NCBI RefSeq assembly: GCF_024055575.1
Contig: NZ_JAMXOE010000024.1
Location: 1 to 64,000, forward strand
Length of the DNA stretch: 64,000 nt
Reading direction: 5' to 3'
Origin: Mucilaginibacter flavidus
Lineage (GTDB): Bacteria > Bacteroidota > Bacteroidia > Sphingobacteriales > Sphingobacteriaceae
The notes below the pieces were generated by a model. That model searched no databases, was not told the DNA's origin, and saw only the letters and a list, made by a program, of their open reading frames with translations. Positions 40,995 to 50,799 of this stretch are shown here, piece by piece (position 1 is the stretch's first letter; every line of letters begins with the position of its first letter). Made by a program: the position numbers and the translations under genes.

Positions 40995-42548
40995 ATGCAA
41001 TCATTCAAAATCGGTGAGATCAACCTGAAATCGGTGAACTCCAAAAAAATAAAGTTTGTATTGTCATTGCTGCTGATGGTTACGCCTGTCTGCGTAGCAT
41101 TCGCCCAAAACGTAACTCCCGTTGTTAAAACCAACCATGGGTATGTAAAAGGCCTTAACGAGAATGGCATAGCGGTATTCAAAGGTGTACCGTATGCTGC
41201 ACCACCCGAAGGAGCACTACGCCTTATGCCCCCTGCCGCACATGCCGATTGGAATGACACCCTTGCCACGCAGCAGTTTGGCGCAATAGCCACGCAGCCT
41301 GGCAATAAAAATGTACAGGGTAGCGAAGATTGTTTATCATTAAATATCTACACACCCAAAACGGATAATAAAAAACGCGCTGTATTGGTGTGGGTACACG
41401 GTGGCAGCATGACAGCCGGCGCCGGTAAAGGCGAAGACGGCCATGCCTTTGCCGATAAAGACGATATTGTTACCATAACCATTAATTACAGGCTTGGCGC
41501 CCTCGGTTTTTTATACTTGGGCGATTTGGATAAGCGCTACGCACAATCGGGTAATTGCGGGTTGCTGGATTGTATTGCGGCGCTGACCTGGATAAAACAC
41601 AATATTACAGCCTTTGGCGGCGACCCAAACCGGGTTACCCTTATGGGCGAATCCGCAGGGGCGAAGCTGCTTAGTGCGGTGATGGTGGCACCCAAATCGA
41701 AAGGGCTTTTTCAGCAATACATCGCAGAAAGCGGCTCGGTTCAATGTGTAAGGGATATTAATACTGCAAAAAATGAGCGTTTGAAAATCTTACATCAATT
41801 GGGTTTGGGCAAAAATGACGGCCTTAAATTGCTTACCCTGCCTGCCGATTCTATAATAAAGGCACAGAGTATAGTCTGCGCCGGTATTGGCGGCAATTCA
41901 TTCTTCGGGCCGGTTTATGATGGGGTGACGATTACCACTGATGGCCATAAGTATGCCGGCAGTACGGCCATGCCGCGTATTAAGGGAATCATCGGCACAA
42001 ACAAATATGAAGCTGCCGCATTTATAAATGGTAACGAAAAATTAAAGAATCCCGATACCGCAATTTTAAAGTCGCTTTTTGGCGATAACTATAAGCTGGT
42101 ATACAAAAATTACCAGCACGAATCAAAATTTGCCCGTCCTTATGATGCAGCCGTTACCGTGCTAACGCAGTATATGTACCAGATGCACAGCTATCGTTTT
42201 GCCCATTGGCTTGCGCTAAACGGCCGGCCGGTATGGATGTACCGTTTTGACTATGATAACGGCCAGAAATATGGCGCTATGCATGGCGAAGAATTGCAAT
42301 ATGTGTGGAACGACCCTAAACTACGGCAGGCAGCAAAAGAAAGGCAGCAACTGGCCGCAAACATACACGCTGCCTGGGTAGCCTTCATCAAAACCGGCGA
42401 CCCCAACACACCGTTATTACCCGCCTGGCCAAACTATAATGCGACCACCTACCACGTAATGGTATTTGACAAATTGCCGAAGGTGGTTGACTTAAGCTAT
42501 GTTTATGATGACCGGGATTTTCCGTCGCAGGTTTTTTTGTTGAAGTAG
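40995..42548 (+). CDS. Type-B carboxylesterase/lipase family protein, exported
   Basis: A 517-residue alpha/beta hydrolase of the carboxylesterase type-B family: GVPYAAPPEGALRLMPP, EDCLSLNIYTP, oxyanion region VLVWVHGGSMTAG, nucleophile Ser220 in LMGESAGAKLL, acidic residue in IIGTNKYEAAAF and His in AMHGEELQYVW. It hydrolyses ester bonds; substrate not predictable. The signal peptide (KKIKFVLSLLLMVTPVCVAFAQ) begins only at residue 17, so an in-frame GTG at 41034 may be the true start. It converges with a phosphoesterase gene across a repeat. Confidence 0.9.
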   Translation: MQSFKIGEINLKSVNSKKIKFVLSLLLMVTPVCVAFAQNVTPVVKTNHGYVKGLNENGIAVFKGVPYAAPPEGALRLMPPAAHADWNDTLATQQFGAIATQPGNKNVQGSEDCLSLNIYTPKTDNKKRAVLVWVHGGSMTAGAGKGEDGHAFADKDDIVTITINYRLGALGFLYLGDLDKRYAQSGNCGLLDCIAALTWIKHNITAFGGDPNRVTLMGESAGAKLLSAVMVAPKSKGLFQQYIAESGSVQCVRDINTAKNERLKILHQLGLGKNDGLKLLTLPADSIIKAQSIVCAGIGGNSFFGPVYDGVTITTDGHKYAGSTAMPRIKGIIGTNKYEAAAFINGNEKLKNPDTAILKSLFGDNYKLVYKNYQHESKFARPYDAAVTVLTQYMYQMHSYRFAHWLALNGRPVWMYRFDYDNGQKYGAMHGEELQYVWNDPKLRQAAKERQQLAANIHAAWVAFIKTGDPNTPLLPAWPNYNATTYHVMVFDKLPKVVDLSYVYDDRDFPSQVFLLK

Positions 42549-42573
42549 GAATTATGTAACAAATTATCAAAAC

Positions 42574-42668
42574 TTTGTCATTGCGAGCGAGGAACGAGCG
42601 CGGCAACCGCAAACTTTACAGGGCGGACTAGCTCAGTTCGCGATTACTTGGTTCCTCGCAATGACAAA
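42574..42668. repeat. Inverted TTTGTCATTGCGA repeat between convergent genes
   Basis: TTTGTCATTGCGA (42574-42586) is the exact reverse complement of TCGCAATGACAAA (42656-42668), with further pairing inside (AGGAAC/GTTCC). The interior contains GGGCGGACTAGCTCAGTTCGCG. It fills the gap between the stop codons of the esterase and phosphoesterase genes, so it could be a bidirectional terminator or a miniature mobile repeat. Confidence 0.8.
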
Positions 42669-42673
42669 ATGGA

Positions 42674-43939
42674 CTAAGCTTTCTTCAAAGTTATAACCGT
42701 AATCTCCGGCCATATCCCTAACCTGCCCGAAAAAGCTAAAAAGCCGAATCCCCGGTTTACATACAAATAGCGGTTTTTTTCGTTGGCCAGGCCTGCCCAG
42801 TCAAGGTAACGGAACTGTACGGGGCTCCATCTTAAACCCGCCGTTTCAACCCCAAACTGCGCCCCGTGGGTGTGGCCTGCCAGTGTCAGATGCACGGTTG
42901 TTGGGTGGTATCTTACCTTCTTCTCCCAATGTGTAGGGTCGTGCGAAAGAAGTATCTTAAACGAGTCATTGTCCAGGCCCTGCAATGCTTTATCCAGGTC
43001 GCCTTTTTGGATAAAGCCAAATCCCCAGTTTTCGACGCCTATTAGGGATATTTTCTGACCATTTTTCTCTATCTCAACATTTTCGTTCAGCAATAAACTG
43101 TAACCTAAAGTTTTGTGGTGCTGTTTTAATTTATCAAGATTAGCTGCCTTTTCAGCCTCGCTGCCCCACTCAACATAATCGCCATAGTCATGATTGCCTA
43201 ATATTGAAAATTGCCCGTAAGGCGCCTTGATTTCGCCAAACCTGCTAATGTAAGGTTCAATTTCCCAGGCAGCGTTATTTACCAAATCGCCAGTGAAAAC
43301 AAACAGGTCGCTTTTTTGTGCTTTGGCCAAATCGATTCCGCGTTGTACTGCTGCCGTGTTGTCAAAACTGCCTGAATGGATATCGGATAGCTGTGTAATG
43401 GTAAAGCCGTCAAAAGCATCGGGCAAATCGGTAAAATAAATTGTTTGGCGGTGTACCCTGTAATCATATTTGCCTTTAAACATGCCATATAATAAGCCTG
43501 TAAACGGAAATGCCGCTACAAGCACTGCGGCTTCGCTTATAAACTTGCGGCGCGAGGAAAAAAAAGGTTTGTCGGCCTTAGGCTTACTTTTTAGACCGGT
43601 AAAATGGTTTATAATTCCGTAAAAAAAACGTCCGGTATCGCCCAAAAACAGCACCACTGCAAAAAAAACTTTGGTTATAAAAAATGTAATGAAGAAGCTA
43701 AATACCCATTCGTGAAAGGGTGTCATGCCTTTAGCAGTTCCGAAACTACCCAGGCCGGTTAAAAATAATAACGATACACCAATTGATATTACCAGGTATC
43801 CAAGAGTAATCAACCTGCGAAACCTGGCTGATCTCCAGTCTTTGGTAAGGGTTCGAAGGCCGTAAAAAACATACCAGTCAAGCAATAAGCTTATCGCAGC
43901 AATAATTAAAAATATGTCTAAAAAGTTACTCCTGTGCAC
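42674..43939 (-). CDS. Membrane-anchored calcineurin-like metallophosphoesterase
   Basis: A 421-residue protein: four N-terminal membrane helices (about 5-25, 35-60, 72-100, 130-155) and a C-terminal metallophosphoesterase domain (about 170-421) with all metal motifs: TQLSDIHSGS, FTGDLVNN, ILGNHDYGDY, LSHDPTHW and LTLAGHTHGAQFG. This resembles YaeI/YkuE-type enzymes, which act on lipid-linked phosphates such as UDP-diacylglucosamine-like substrates. Start GTG at 43939, since the first ATG would cut into the first helix. Confidence 0.88.
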   Translation of the reverse strand: MHRSNFLDIFLIIAAISLLLDWYVFYGLRTLTKDWRSARFRRLITLGYLVISIGVSLLFLTGLGSFGTAKGMTPFHEWVFSFFITFFITKVFFAVVLFLGDTGRFFYGIINHFTGLKSKPKADKPFFSSRRKFISEAAVLVAAFPFTGLLYGMFKGKYDYRVHRQTIYFTDLPDAFDGFTITQLSDIHSGSFDNTAAVQRGIDLAKAQKSDLFVFTGDLVNNAAWEIEPYISRFGEIKAPYGQFSILGNHDYGDYVEWGSEAEKAANLDKLKQHHKTLGYSLLLNENVEIEKNGQKISLIGVENWGFGFIQKGDLDKALQGLDNDSFKILLSHDPTHWEKKVRYHPTTVHLTLAGHTHGAQFGVETAGLRWSPVQFRYLDWAGLANEKNRYLYVNRGFGFLAFSGRLGIWPEITVITLKKA

Positions 43940-44130
43940 AATGATTTATTAAAAGCCGCAAGATATTAAAGTTAAGGTAATTGCGGCGTAAAAGTTTTGC
44001 GCCCATGTTGAATTTGGGCCGGGGTAAATTAACTTTTGCTTTAATTTTTTAAAAAGCATATTTTGGCTTTAGTTTTTCTTTTAAACTATGGTGACTTGTT
44101 GTTGTGCGGCTGGCAAAATTTATATGAAGA

Positions 44131-46083
44131 ATGGGTTGTTTTAAACGGCTAACTATAGCTATTTTGTTGATTTTGTTTTTTTTGAAGACGGATTTGGCAT
44201 CTGGACAGCTTTCGTTTATTACGTCCTCTCTTGCCATCGCCTCAACCCATACCGACGCAATTATTCATACTAAGGGAACTTTCCCGGCTGCGCGGTCCGA
44301 CTACACCGCAGCTGCCACTGCAACCAATGATTGCCGCAGTAAAATAGTCTTTACAAAGCTTCCTGCTTCGGGTGTGGTTTTAGCATCCGGACTTCCGGTT
44401 AAAGTTTTCATAACTGCAATCGATAATATTAATTCAAGCGAATCGGTGGGCTTTAGCGTTAGTACAAATAATAGCGCTGCTGCACCTTCAATTACCATCA
44501 ACGGCCCGGCTTCGGTTTGCGCAGGCGCACTTGCCACTTTCAATGCGGCCCCTTTAAACAGCACAGCGCCATCTTATCAATGGCAGGTGAACGGCGTTAA
44601 TGCCGGTACTGACAATGCAACGTTCAGCACCTCATCGTTAAATGATAACGACGTTGTTACCTGTATACTGACAGATAACAGCGGCACAACGCCGGTTACT
44701 TCAAATGCAATTACTATAAAAATTAATCTACCGCTGGTTCCAACGATAAAGATAGCAGCAGACAAGGCAACCCAATGTGCAGGCGCACCGGTAACCTTTT
44801 CGGCGACGGCAGGTAATGCAGGCACTAACCCTAATTACAAGTGGACGGTGAATGACGTTGACGCAGGCTCTAACAGTGCAACCCTAACGCTTGCAAGCAT
44901 TTTACCGACTGATGTGGTGAAGTGCGTGGTAACAAGCGATAGCCCTTGCCCAGCGAGCACCGAATCAAATACAATTACGAACATCAATACTATTGATAAC
45001 TTAACCCCCTCGTTAAGCATACAATCTTCTGTTACCAGTCCGGTTTGTAATGGCACACCGATTAAATTTACTGCGTCGCCAGTCAACGAAGGTGCGAATC
45101 CAACCTATCAATGGCAGGTAAACGGCGCAAACCAGGGCACAAATACCCCGGATTTTACCATCAGCAATTTTGCCAATGGCGACGTAGTGACGTGTATGCT
45201 TACAAATAATAATTCGCCTTGTTTAACAAGTCCAACGGCCCTTTCAAACGCCATTACAATTAGTGTAATCCCGCCTTCAACGCTTGTTCCGTCTGTCACA
45301 ATTATTCCTGATTTGTACGAGGAATGTACAGGTGTTTCATTAACTTTCAAGGCAGTTGCAACTGACGCAGGCGATAATCCAACCTATCAGTGGAAAATAA
45401 ACGGGCAAAACGTGGGTATAAATGCCGGCATATTTAACAGTTCTTCATTTAAAACCGGCGATAAAATTTCGTGCACAGTAACAAGCAGCGCCTTATGTTC
45501 GCTGGCTACTGCGACCTCAAATGAAGCGGCAATAACGATACATCCGCTAATAAACAACTCGGTAACCATCAGGTCTTCGGCAGTTAACAATACCAGTTCC
45601 CCAAACCAAACGGTTGTGTTTACAGCCCAGGCTTCTTACAATACAAATATTGCTTATCAATGGCAGGTTAACAATATAAACGCAGGTACAAACAGTCCCG
45701 AATTTACTGCTGATAACCTGGTTAACGGCGATGTTATTACCTGTTTGGTAACAACTACGGGCCAATGTATAGCAACACAGGTTGTTACATCGAACGCAAT
45801 TACCATGATCATTTACGTGCCCATAGTTGTTGTTAATACATTTACGCCCAATGGCGACGGCATAAACGACACCTGGGATATCCCCATGTTACGGACCTAT
45901 CCAAATTGCCGGGTAAGCGTATTTAGCCGTTACGGTAACAGCGTTTATAATTCGGTAGGATATGCAAAACCTTGGGACGGCACATACAAACAAAAACAGG
46001 TGCCCACCGGGACCTATTATTACATCATCGACCTTAAAAATGGGAGAGATAAAGTATCAGGTTCGGTAACTGTTATAAGATGA
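44131..46083 (+). CDS. Secreted Ig-repeat protein with T9SS type-B (CHU_C) sorting domain
   Basis: A 650-residue exported protein: signal peptide (about 8-27), a short N-terminal region, then five tandem Ig/PKD-like repeats of about 85-95 residues. Each repeat has the pattern C-x-G...TF-x-A...NPxYQWQVNG...GD-V-x-T-C with a Cys pair likely to form a disulfide. The C-terminus (VVVNTFTPNGDGINDTWDIP, KPWDGTYKQKQVPTGTYYYIIDL) is the CHU_C/gliding-motility-associated sorting domain that sends proteins through the type IX secretion system to the surface. Probably an adhesin or surface structural protein. Alternative ATG starts would shift the signal peptide. Confidence 0.9.
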   Translation: MGCFKRLTIAILLILFFLKTDLASGQLSFITSSLAIASTHTDAIIHTKGTFPAARSDYTAAATATNDCRSKIVFTKLPASGVVLASGLPVKVFITAIDNINSSESVGFSVSTNNSAAAPSITINGPASVCAGALATFNAAPLNSTAPSYQWQVNGVNAGTDNATFSTSSLNDNDVVTCILTDNSGTTPVTSNAITIKINLPLVPTIKIAADKATQCAGAPVTFSATAGNAGTNPNYKWTVNDVDAGSNSATLTLASILPTDVVKCVVTSDSPCPASTESNTITNINTIDNLTPSLSIQSSVTSPVCNGTPIKFTASPVNEGANPTYQWQVNGANQGTNTPDFTISNFANGDVVTCMLTNNNSPCLTSPTALSNAITISVIPPSTLVPSVTIIPDLYEECTGVSLTFKAVATDAGDNPTYQWKINGQNVGINAGIFNSSSFKTGDKISCTVTSSALCSLATATSNEAAITIHPLINNSVTIRSSAVNNTSSPNQTVVFTAQASYNTNIAYQWQVNNINAGTNSPEFTADNLVNGDVITCLVTTTGQCIATQVVTSNAITMIIYVPIVVVNTFTPNGDGINDTWDIPMLRTYPNCRVSVFSRYGNSVYNSVGYAKPWDGTYKQKQVPTGTYYYIIDLKNGRDKVSGSVTVIR

Positions 46084-46273
46084 TAACGATATACTATCGA
46101 CTATTAATGAGGATGATTGATATCGGAAAGTAACCGACTTTGATAGCGCGGTCTATTTCCAGTCGACTACATTGTTGATATTTTACGTTAGCAGTTTTGA
46201 ATTGTAATAAAAATCATATATTCAAAACCTATACTTGTTATCAAATTACCGTAACAAATCACACTTTAATTAC

Positions 46274-47743
46274 ATGGCTTTCGGACTTTCCCCTAAATAC
46301 ATAACTGAGCTTCCGGCAGGTGAGCTTTCGGGCAATCATTTCCTGGTGCTTTTATTAGAGGCTGCGAAACAGCTTAATTGGAATATCGGGCACACCAGCG
46401 AATATGGATTTGTGGCCTATACAAAATTCTCCATGAGCTCGTGGGCCGAGGAAGTGACGGTAAATATTGAAGGTGACCATGCAGCGCTTAAAAGTGAATG
46501 CACCGGGAACCAAATGATGGATTGGGGAAAAAATAAAAGGAATATTGAAAGTTTTGAAGTTGCATTTGCTGAACTGAAGAACCAATTGATGACCGAAACC
46601 CTGGATCAAAAATATGAAGAGTTGAAAAAAAGTCTTGCTTTGGCTGAAGCCGAACCTGCAAGCGCGCCTCCAACCGCTACTAAGGGAAAATTAACCAATG
46701 TGCTCTCTATTTTTTGGCCAACCCAGGGGTATTTTGTAACACCCATTATTGTCAATTTAAATATCGCAGTGTTTGTGCTGATGGTAATATCCGGCGTTAA
46801 TTTTATGTTGCCTGATACGGAGAGCCTGCTGCAGTGGGGTGCAAACCTGCGTTCGTTAACTTTGCAGGGCGAATACTGGCGGTTGCTTACCTGCTGTTTT
46901 TTACACATTGGTATTTTACACCTGCTGTTCAATATGTATGCGCTGGTGTATATAGGTTTGCTGCTGGAGCCTTACATGGGTAAGCTGCGGTTCGCGGCGG
47001 CCTATTTACTTACCGGCATTGCGGCCAGCACCGTTAGCTTATGGATGCACGAACAAACAGTAAGCGCAGGCGCATCAGGGGCGATATTTGGGATGTACGG
47101 CGTTTTCGTGGCATTGCTTACAACCAACATTATCGATAAATCGGTGCGAAAGGCAATGATGTCGAGCATACTTGTTTTCGTTGTATACAACCTTGCAAAT
47201 GGGGTAAAGGCCGGTATAGATAATGCAGCTCATATAGGTGGCCTGGTAAGCGGTTTTGCAATTGGATATTTATTTTATCCAAGCCTTAAAAACCCTAACA
47301 GAACAGATCTAAAGTTCGGCTCTGTGGCGGGGGTAGCGTTGGCCGTACTTGTTGGCAGCTTTATAGTATGCACCAGGGTGCCAAACACCATGGCGAAATA
47401 CGAAGCTAAAATGAGAGCTTTTGTGTCGATGGAAAATATGGCGCTCGAAGTTTACCATATGCCTAAAACCACGTCAAGAGATTCATTAAAGATGGAAATT
47501 AAAGATAGAGGGCTTTATTACTGGAACGAAATGATTAAGATGCTGAACGAACTTGACCGGCAGGAACTTCCGGACGAACTGCATGCCCGTAACAGATCGC
47601 TGATATACTATTGTGAACTCCGGATAAAGAGCTATAATTATATCTACAAAGCGGTTGACGAAGATACCGATAAATACAAGGATAGTATCCAAGCCTATAA
47701 TGAGAAGATTCAAAGCGTAATTAATGGATTAAAAGGGAAGTGA
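46274..47743 (+). CDS. Rhomboid-family intramembrane serine protease
   Basis: A 489-residue protein: a soluble N-terminal domain (about 1-145, FGLSPKYITELPAGELSGNHFLVLLLEAAKQLNW), a six-helix rhomboid core with the catalytic Ser268 in AGASGAIFGMYG and His319 in NAAHIGGLVSGFAIG, then a long soluble C-terminal part (about 365-489). Rhomboids cut membrane proteins within their helices. The N-terminal domain resembles those of other Bacteroidota rhomboids. ATG at 46274 chosen; the upstream in-frame start (46235) would precede the MAFGLSPKY opening. Confidence 0.9.
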   Translation: MAFGLSPKYITELPAGELSGNHFLVLLLEAAKQLNWNIGHTSEYGFVAYTKFSMSSWAEEVTVNIEGDHAALKSECTGNQMMDWGKNKRNIESFEVAFAELKNQLMTETLDQKYEELKKSLALAEAEPASAPPTATKGKLTNVLSIFWPTQGYFVTPIIVNLNIAVFVLMVISGVNFMLPDTESLLQWGANLRSLTLQGEYWRLLTCCFLHIGILHLLFNMYALVYIGLLLEPYMGKLRFAAAYLLTGIAASTVSLWMHEQTVSAGASGAIFGMYGVFVALLTTNIIDKSVRKAMMSSILVFVVYNLANGVKAGIDNAAHIGGLVSGFAIGYLFYPSLKNPNRTDLKFGSVAGVALAVLVGSFIVCTRVPNTMAKYEAKMRAFVSMENMALEVYHMPKTTSRDSLKMEIKDRGLYYWNEMIKMLNELDRQELPDELHARNRSLIYYCELRIKSYNYIYKAVDEDTDKYKDSIQAYNEKIQSVINGLKGK

Positions 47744-47755
47744 CGCGGTTAACCC

Positions 47756-49627
47756 TTATCGTGTCGCCACCCAAACATTATCCTCCTTATGCGAATCCGG
47801 GTCATATATCCCGCCTAAAATCAGCTTACTAACTTTACGTTTTGCTGTAAAGTTTACGAAAAACGTTTTTTCGCCGTTTGCCCAGCATTTTACGCTTTGA
47901 TGAATGTGTTGCGTGGTGCCGTCGGCGAAATTTATAGTAAGGTCAATCGGGACAGGTTTACTGCCTTTCCTGGTTATGGTTACTGAGTATTGATTTTGGA
48001 TGTCGCTTACTTTGGTAATAGCCAAATCGGGTATGCCGCCATCAATAAACCAGCTTTTCCAAAACCAGTTTAGGTTTTGGCCCGCACCGGCATTCATGCT
48101 GTTAAAAAAATCAAATGGCATTGGATGTTTGCCGTGCCACAGGCGTATGTAATTATGCAGGGCTTTGGTAAACAACGCGTCGCCAAGCATGTCTTTTACA
48201 TACAAATAACCCAGGCCCGGTTTTGGGTACGAGTCGGTAAAGCCGCTGATGCCGCTTAGCTGCGTAGTAAGGGAAATAACGGGCTGATCGTTTTCGGTGC
48301 CTGCACTTTGTGCATAAGCCTCAACACCAAAAGTATCGGCCACTTTTGGATCAATTAGAGGGCTTATAGTCCACTCTCCAATGGTTGCCCAACCTTCGTC
48401 CATCCAACCGTATTTTGTTTCGTTGATGCCCATATAAAACGGGAACATTGTATGAAAAATCTCGTGTGTAGTTAGTTCGATGCCGTCTTCGGCTATTTGC
48501 GTTGGGTTATCATTTACCATCATTGGGTATTCCATCTGGTCAAGCCCATCAAACACCGTTTCATGAGGGTAGGGGTAAGGCCATTTGGGGAAAGTGTAAC
48601 TCATGCCCTCAACAGTTTTACGGGCGTAGTTTATCACCTCAAAATAGTCTTTATGTGCCGGGTTAAACACCGCATCCACCCGCGTACGGCGGCCGGTTTT
48701 CGGATCGACAACGAGGCTGCTGGCCTTCCAGATATAATGATTGCTGATGGCAAAGGCCATATCTGTAACACTGTCGGCCTCAAACTGCCAGGTATTGGTT
48801 GTGTTTTTTGCAGTGATTTGCTCGCCAACTTCGGCTTCGGTGATTACATCGGTTACTTTATCGCTTTTACCGGCCTCATCAATACGCTGAACAATTTTTG
48901 GTACGTAAACATCGGCTGCATTTTTCAAGTTGCCGGTGCTCCAGACTTTATAGTTGCCCGGTACGGTAACTGAAAGGTTAAAATGGCAAAAATCGTTATA
49001 AAACTCTTCGCTGCCGCGATAGGGGTTCAGGTTCCAGCCGTCAATGTCATCATAAACGGTAATCCGCGGGAAAAAGTAAGCAATAAAAAATGCCCCGGAG
49101 TCAACCTGCCCTGTACGGATGTGCGATGTTTTGTTGAGCGTATAGGAATAAGCAATGTCGAGGTGTATTTTGCGCCCGGGAAGTATTGCAGCGGTTTTTA
49201 AATTCATGTTGGTGCCCAGTATCCTCCATTTGGATGCATCCTGGTCATTCTTATCGATAGCCAGTTTTTTGATCTCCACACCATCGGTCAAATCAGCTGC
49301 GGAAACCGGCATATTGCGAATAGCATCTTTTTTATAAATGTTGGGGTACAGCTTTAGCGTAAGTTCGTTTAAGGTGTCGGGGCTGTTGTTGGTATAATCA
49401 ACAGATACCGTTCCCTCCAAATTACGATTGGCAGGGTTGAAGTTAACCGCTATTGTGTAATCAGCTGTATTTTGCCAGTAATTTTTGCCGGGTGCACCTC
49501 CTGTAGTCCGTGTTCCTTTGGCATAAGTCGCCTGTAAATTTACCGGTACAGGTAGTGAAGTTTGAGCGTAGCAATCAACGCTTCCCAGTAAAATTACCGG
49601 GATCAGCAGCTTGTAAAATGAGGCCAT
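47756..49627 (-). CDS. M1-family metallopeptidase, exported
   Basis: A 623-residue zinc aminopeptidase-like protein: signal peptide (about 1-22, ending CYAQT), an N-terminal beta-saddle domain (about 45-260), and the M1 catalytic domain with HEIFHTMFPF (zinc His about 388 and 392) and the third ligand in WMDEGWATIGEW. The GAMEN-like exopeptidase motif is replaced by FDGLDQMEYPMMV. It trims peptides in the periplasm or at the surface. ATG at 49627. It converges with the rhomboid gene. Confidence 0.9.
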   Translation of the reverse strand: MASFYKLLIPVILLGSVDCYAQTSLPVPVNLQATYAKGTRTTGGAPGKNYWQNTADYTIAVNFNPANRNLEGTVSVDYTNNSPDTLNELTLKLYPNIYKKDAIRNMPVSAADLTDGVEIKKLAIDKNDQDASKWRILGTNMNLKTAAILPGRKIHLDIAYSYTLNKTSHIRTGQVDSGAFFIAYFFPRITVYDDIDGWNLNPYRGSEEFYNDFCHFNLSVTVPGNYKVWSTGNLKNAADVYVPKIVQRIDEAGKSDKVTDVITEAEVGEQITAKNTTNTWQFEADSVTDMAFAISNHYIWKASSLVVDPKTGRRTRVDAVFNPAHKDYFEVINYARKTVEGMSYTFPKWPYPYPHETVFDGLDQMEYPMMVNDNPTQIAEDGIELTTHEIFHTMFPFYMGINETKYGWMDEGWATIGEWTISPLIDPKVADTFGVEAYAQSAGTENDQPVISLTTQLSGISGFTDSYPKPGLGYLYVKDMLGDALFTKALHNYIRLWHGKHPMPFDFFNSMNAGAGQNLNWFWKSWFIDGGIPDLAITKVSDIQNQYSVTITRKGSKPVPIDLTINFADGTTQHIHQSVKCWANGEKTFFVNFTAKRKVSKLILGGIYDPDSHKEDNVWVATR

Positions 49628-49765
49628 CAGTTAAAGCTTATTTATTTTCAATAATTTATCGTCAAAAGTACAAAAGCAGGCGCTGTTATTTTATCACCCT
49701 TAAGAGGTGATTCGGATACCAAATATATGTCAGTGCGTATGGAATAAGCCCCTACAATTAAAAAT

Positions 49766-49844
49766 GATTCCGAGTTCCGCCCTCAAAAAATTCGAAATCG
49801 AAAACGGCGAAGGCCTCAACGTAGATAATCCGAATTCCGAAATC
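49766..49844. repeat. GATTCCGAGTTCCG / AATTCCGAAATC word repeats
   Basis: GATTCCGAGTTCCG (49766-49779) and AATCCGAATTCCGAAATC (49827-49844) are degenerate copies of the word found inverted at 28031-28052. The second touches the stop codon of the Nudix-type regulator gene. Confidence 0.4.
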
Positions 49845-49848
49845 AAAA

Positions 49849-50610
49849 TCACCACCCTCCTTTAAAACCCTCCTTCAGCGCCGCTTCATAATTCTCCAAA
49901 TCAAACGAATAAAGAAAGGGCGCCTTGTGGGCACCACCTTTACGCGGCTTTTCCGAGCGCTTCAATATCCCAAACCCAAGCATCCGCCGTTGAAAATTCC
50001 TCCGGTCCAGCTTTTTATCCAAAATGGTTTCATAAAGCTTTTGCAATTCGGGCATCGTAAATTCCTTTTGCATCAGGTTATATCCTATCGGCTGGTAATT
50101 TAACTGCAGTCGAAGGGTATCCAACGCAGTTTTTAATATCAGCGCATGGTCGAGTTTCAATTCGGGGAGGTCGTTTAAGTCGCACCAGCTGCACGTGGCT
50201 GCAAATTGATCCGGCGAAGGGTTAACATCGCAAAAATCAACCAGTGCATAGTAGCCGATGGTTAAAAAACGATTGGTAAACCAATTGTCTTTAGGCGGCA
50301 GCATGTCTTTATACATATCAAAATGCTGCTTTGAACGCTGCGGATCGCCAAAAACATGAAACTGCTGCAGAAAGATTTCATCAAGGCGGGTACGCTCCTT
50401 TAATATACGGTTGGCCGATAATTCTATCGGTTCATCCTTAAGCACAAAGCCGCCAGGCAGATACCAGCCGCCTTCGTTTTTAACTGTTAGCAGCAAAACC
50501 TTCAGCAACCCTTCGTGAAAACCGAACACCACGCAATCGATTGAAATATGGGGCAGATAGCTCTCCCGTGCGGTTTTACAATATTCTTCGAGTTCTTCTT
50601 TGGTCAACAT
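49849..50610 (-). CDS. Nudix-type transcriptional regulator (NrtR/AraR-like)
   Basis: A 253-residue protein: an N-terminal Nudix-like domain (about 20-150, ISIDCVVFGFHEGLLKVLLL, GGWYLPGGFVLKDEPIELSANRILKERTRL) and a C-terminal winged helix (about 165-245, QKLYETILDKKLDRRNFQRRMLGFGILKRSEKPRKGGAHKAP). The Nudix catalytic box is degenerate (RILKER in place of REUXEE), as in NrtR/AraR-type regulators that bind sugars or ADP-ribose-type ligands instead of hydrolysing them. It is divergent from a GH3 glycosidase gene, the expected target. A -7 box TATTTTTG lies at 50631-50624. Confidence 0.82.
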   Translation of the reverse strand: MLTKEELEEYCKTARESYLPHISIDCVVFGFHEGLLKVLLLTVKNEGGWYLPGGFVLKDEPIELSANRILKERTRLDEIFLQQFHVFGDPQRSKQHFDMYKDMLPPKDNWFTNRFLTIGYYALVDFCDVNPSPDQFAATCSWCDLNDLPELKLDHALILKTALDTLRLQLNYQPIGYNLMQKEFTMPELQKLYETILDKKLDRRNFQRRMLGFGILKRSEKPRKGGAHKAPFLYSFDLENYEAALKEGFKGGW

Positions 50611-50663
50611 TTTCGCTATTCTACAAAAATACTTTGATTATTTAAATTATAATATTACTCTTG

Positions 50664-50695
50664 TGTCAAAAATACACTATCGGCGTATAGTGACA
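50664..50695. promoter_or_regulatory. Nested dyad between the Nudix regulator and GH3 genes
   Basis: CACTAT (50675-50680) and ATAGTG (50687-50692) form a dyad with a 6-base spacer; TGTCA (50664-50668) and TGACA (50691-50695) form an outer pair. It lies in the 189-base divergent region, a natural place for the Nudix-type regulator to bind. Confidence 0.45.
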
Positions 50696-50799
50696 AACCA
50701 ATTATTACTGTTTTAAAATGCTGCTTAAGCTTCGCGACTAATCTAAAAATATTTGCCCTGTTTTAAGTAAATCAATAATAACCTTTAATATCCGCAAAG

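Noticed and set aside
42620..42660. tRNA-like GGGCGGACTAGCTCAGTT stretch
   Set aside because: It resembles the 5' end and D-arm of a tRNA, but no anticodon arm, T-arm or acceptor 3' strand follows; it is the interior of an inverted repeat.
45997..46273. Possible CRISPR or tandem repeat around the T9SS cargo gene
   Set aside because: The five repeats of that gene are protein-level Ig repeats with diverged DNA; no regular short direct repeats with spacers are present.
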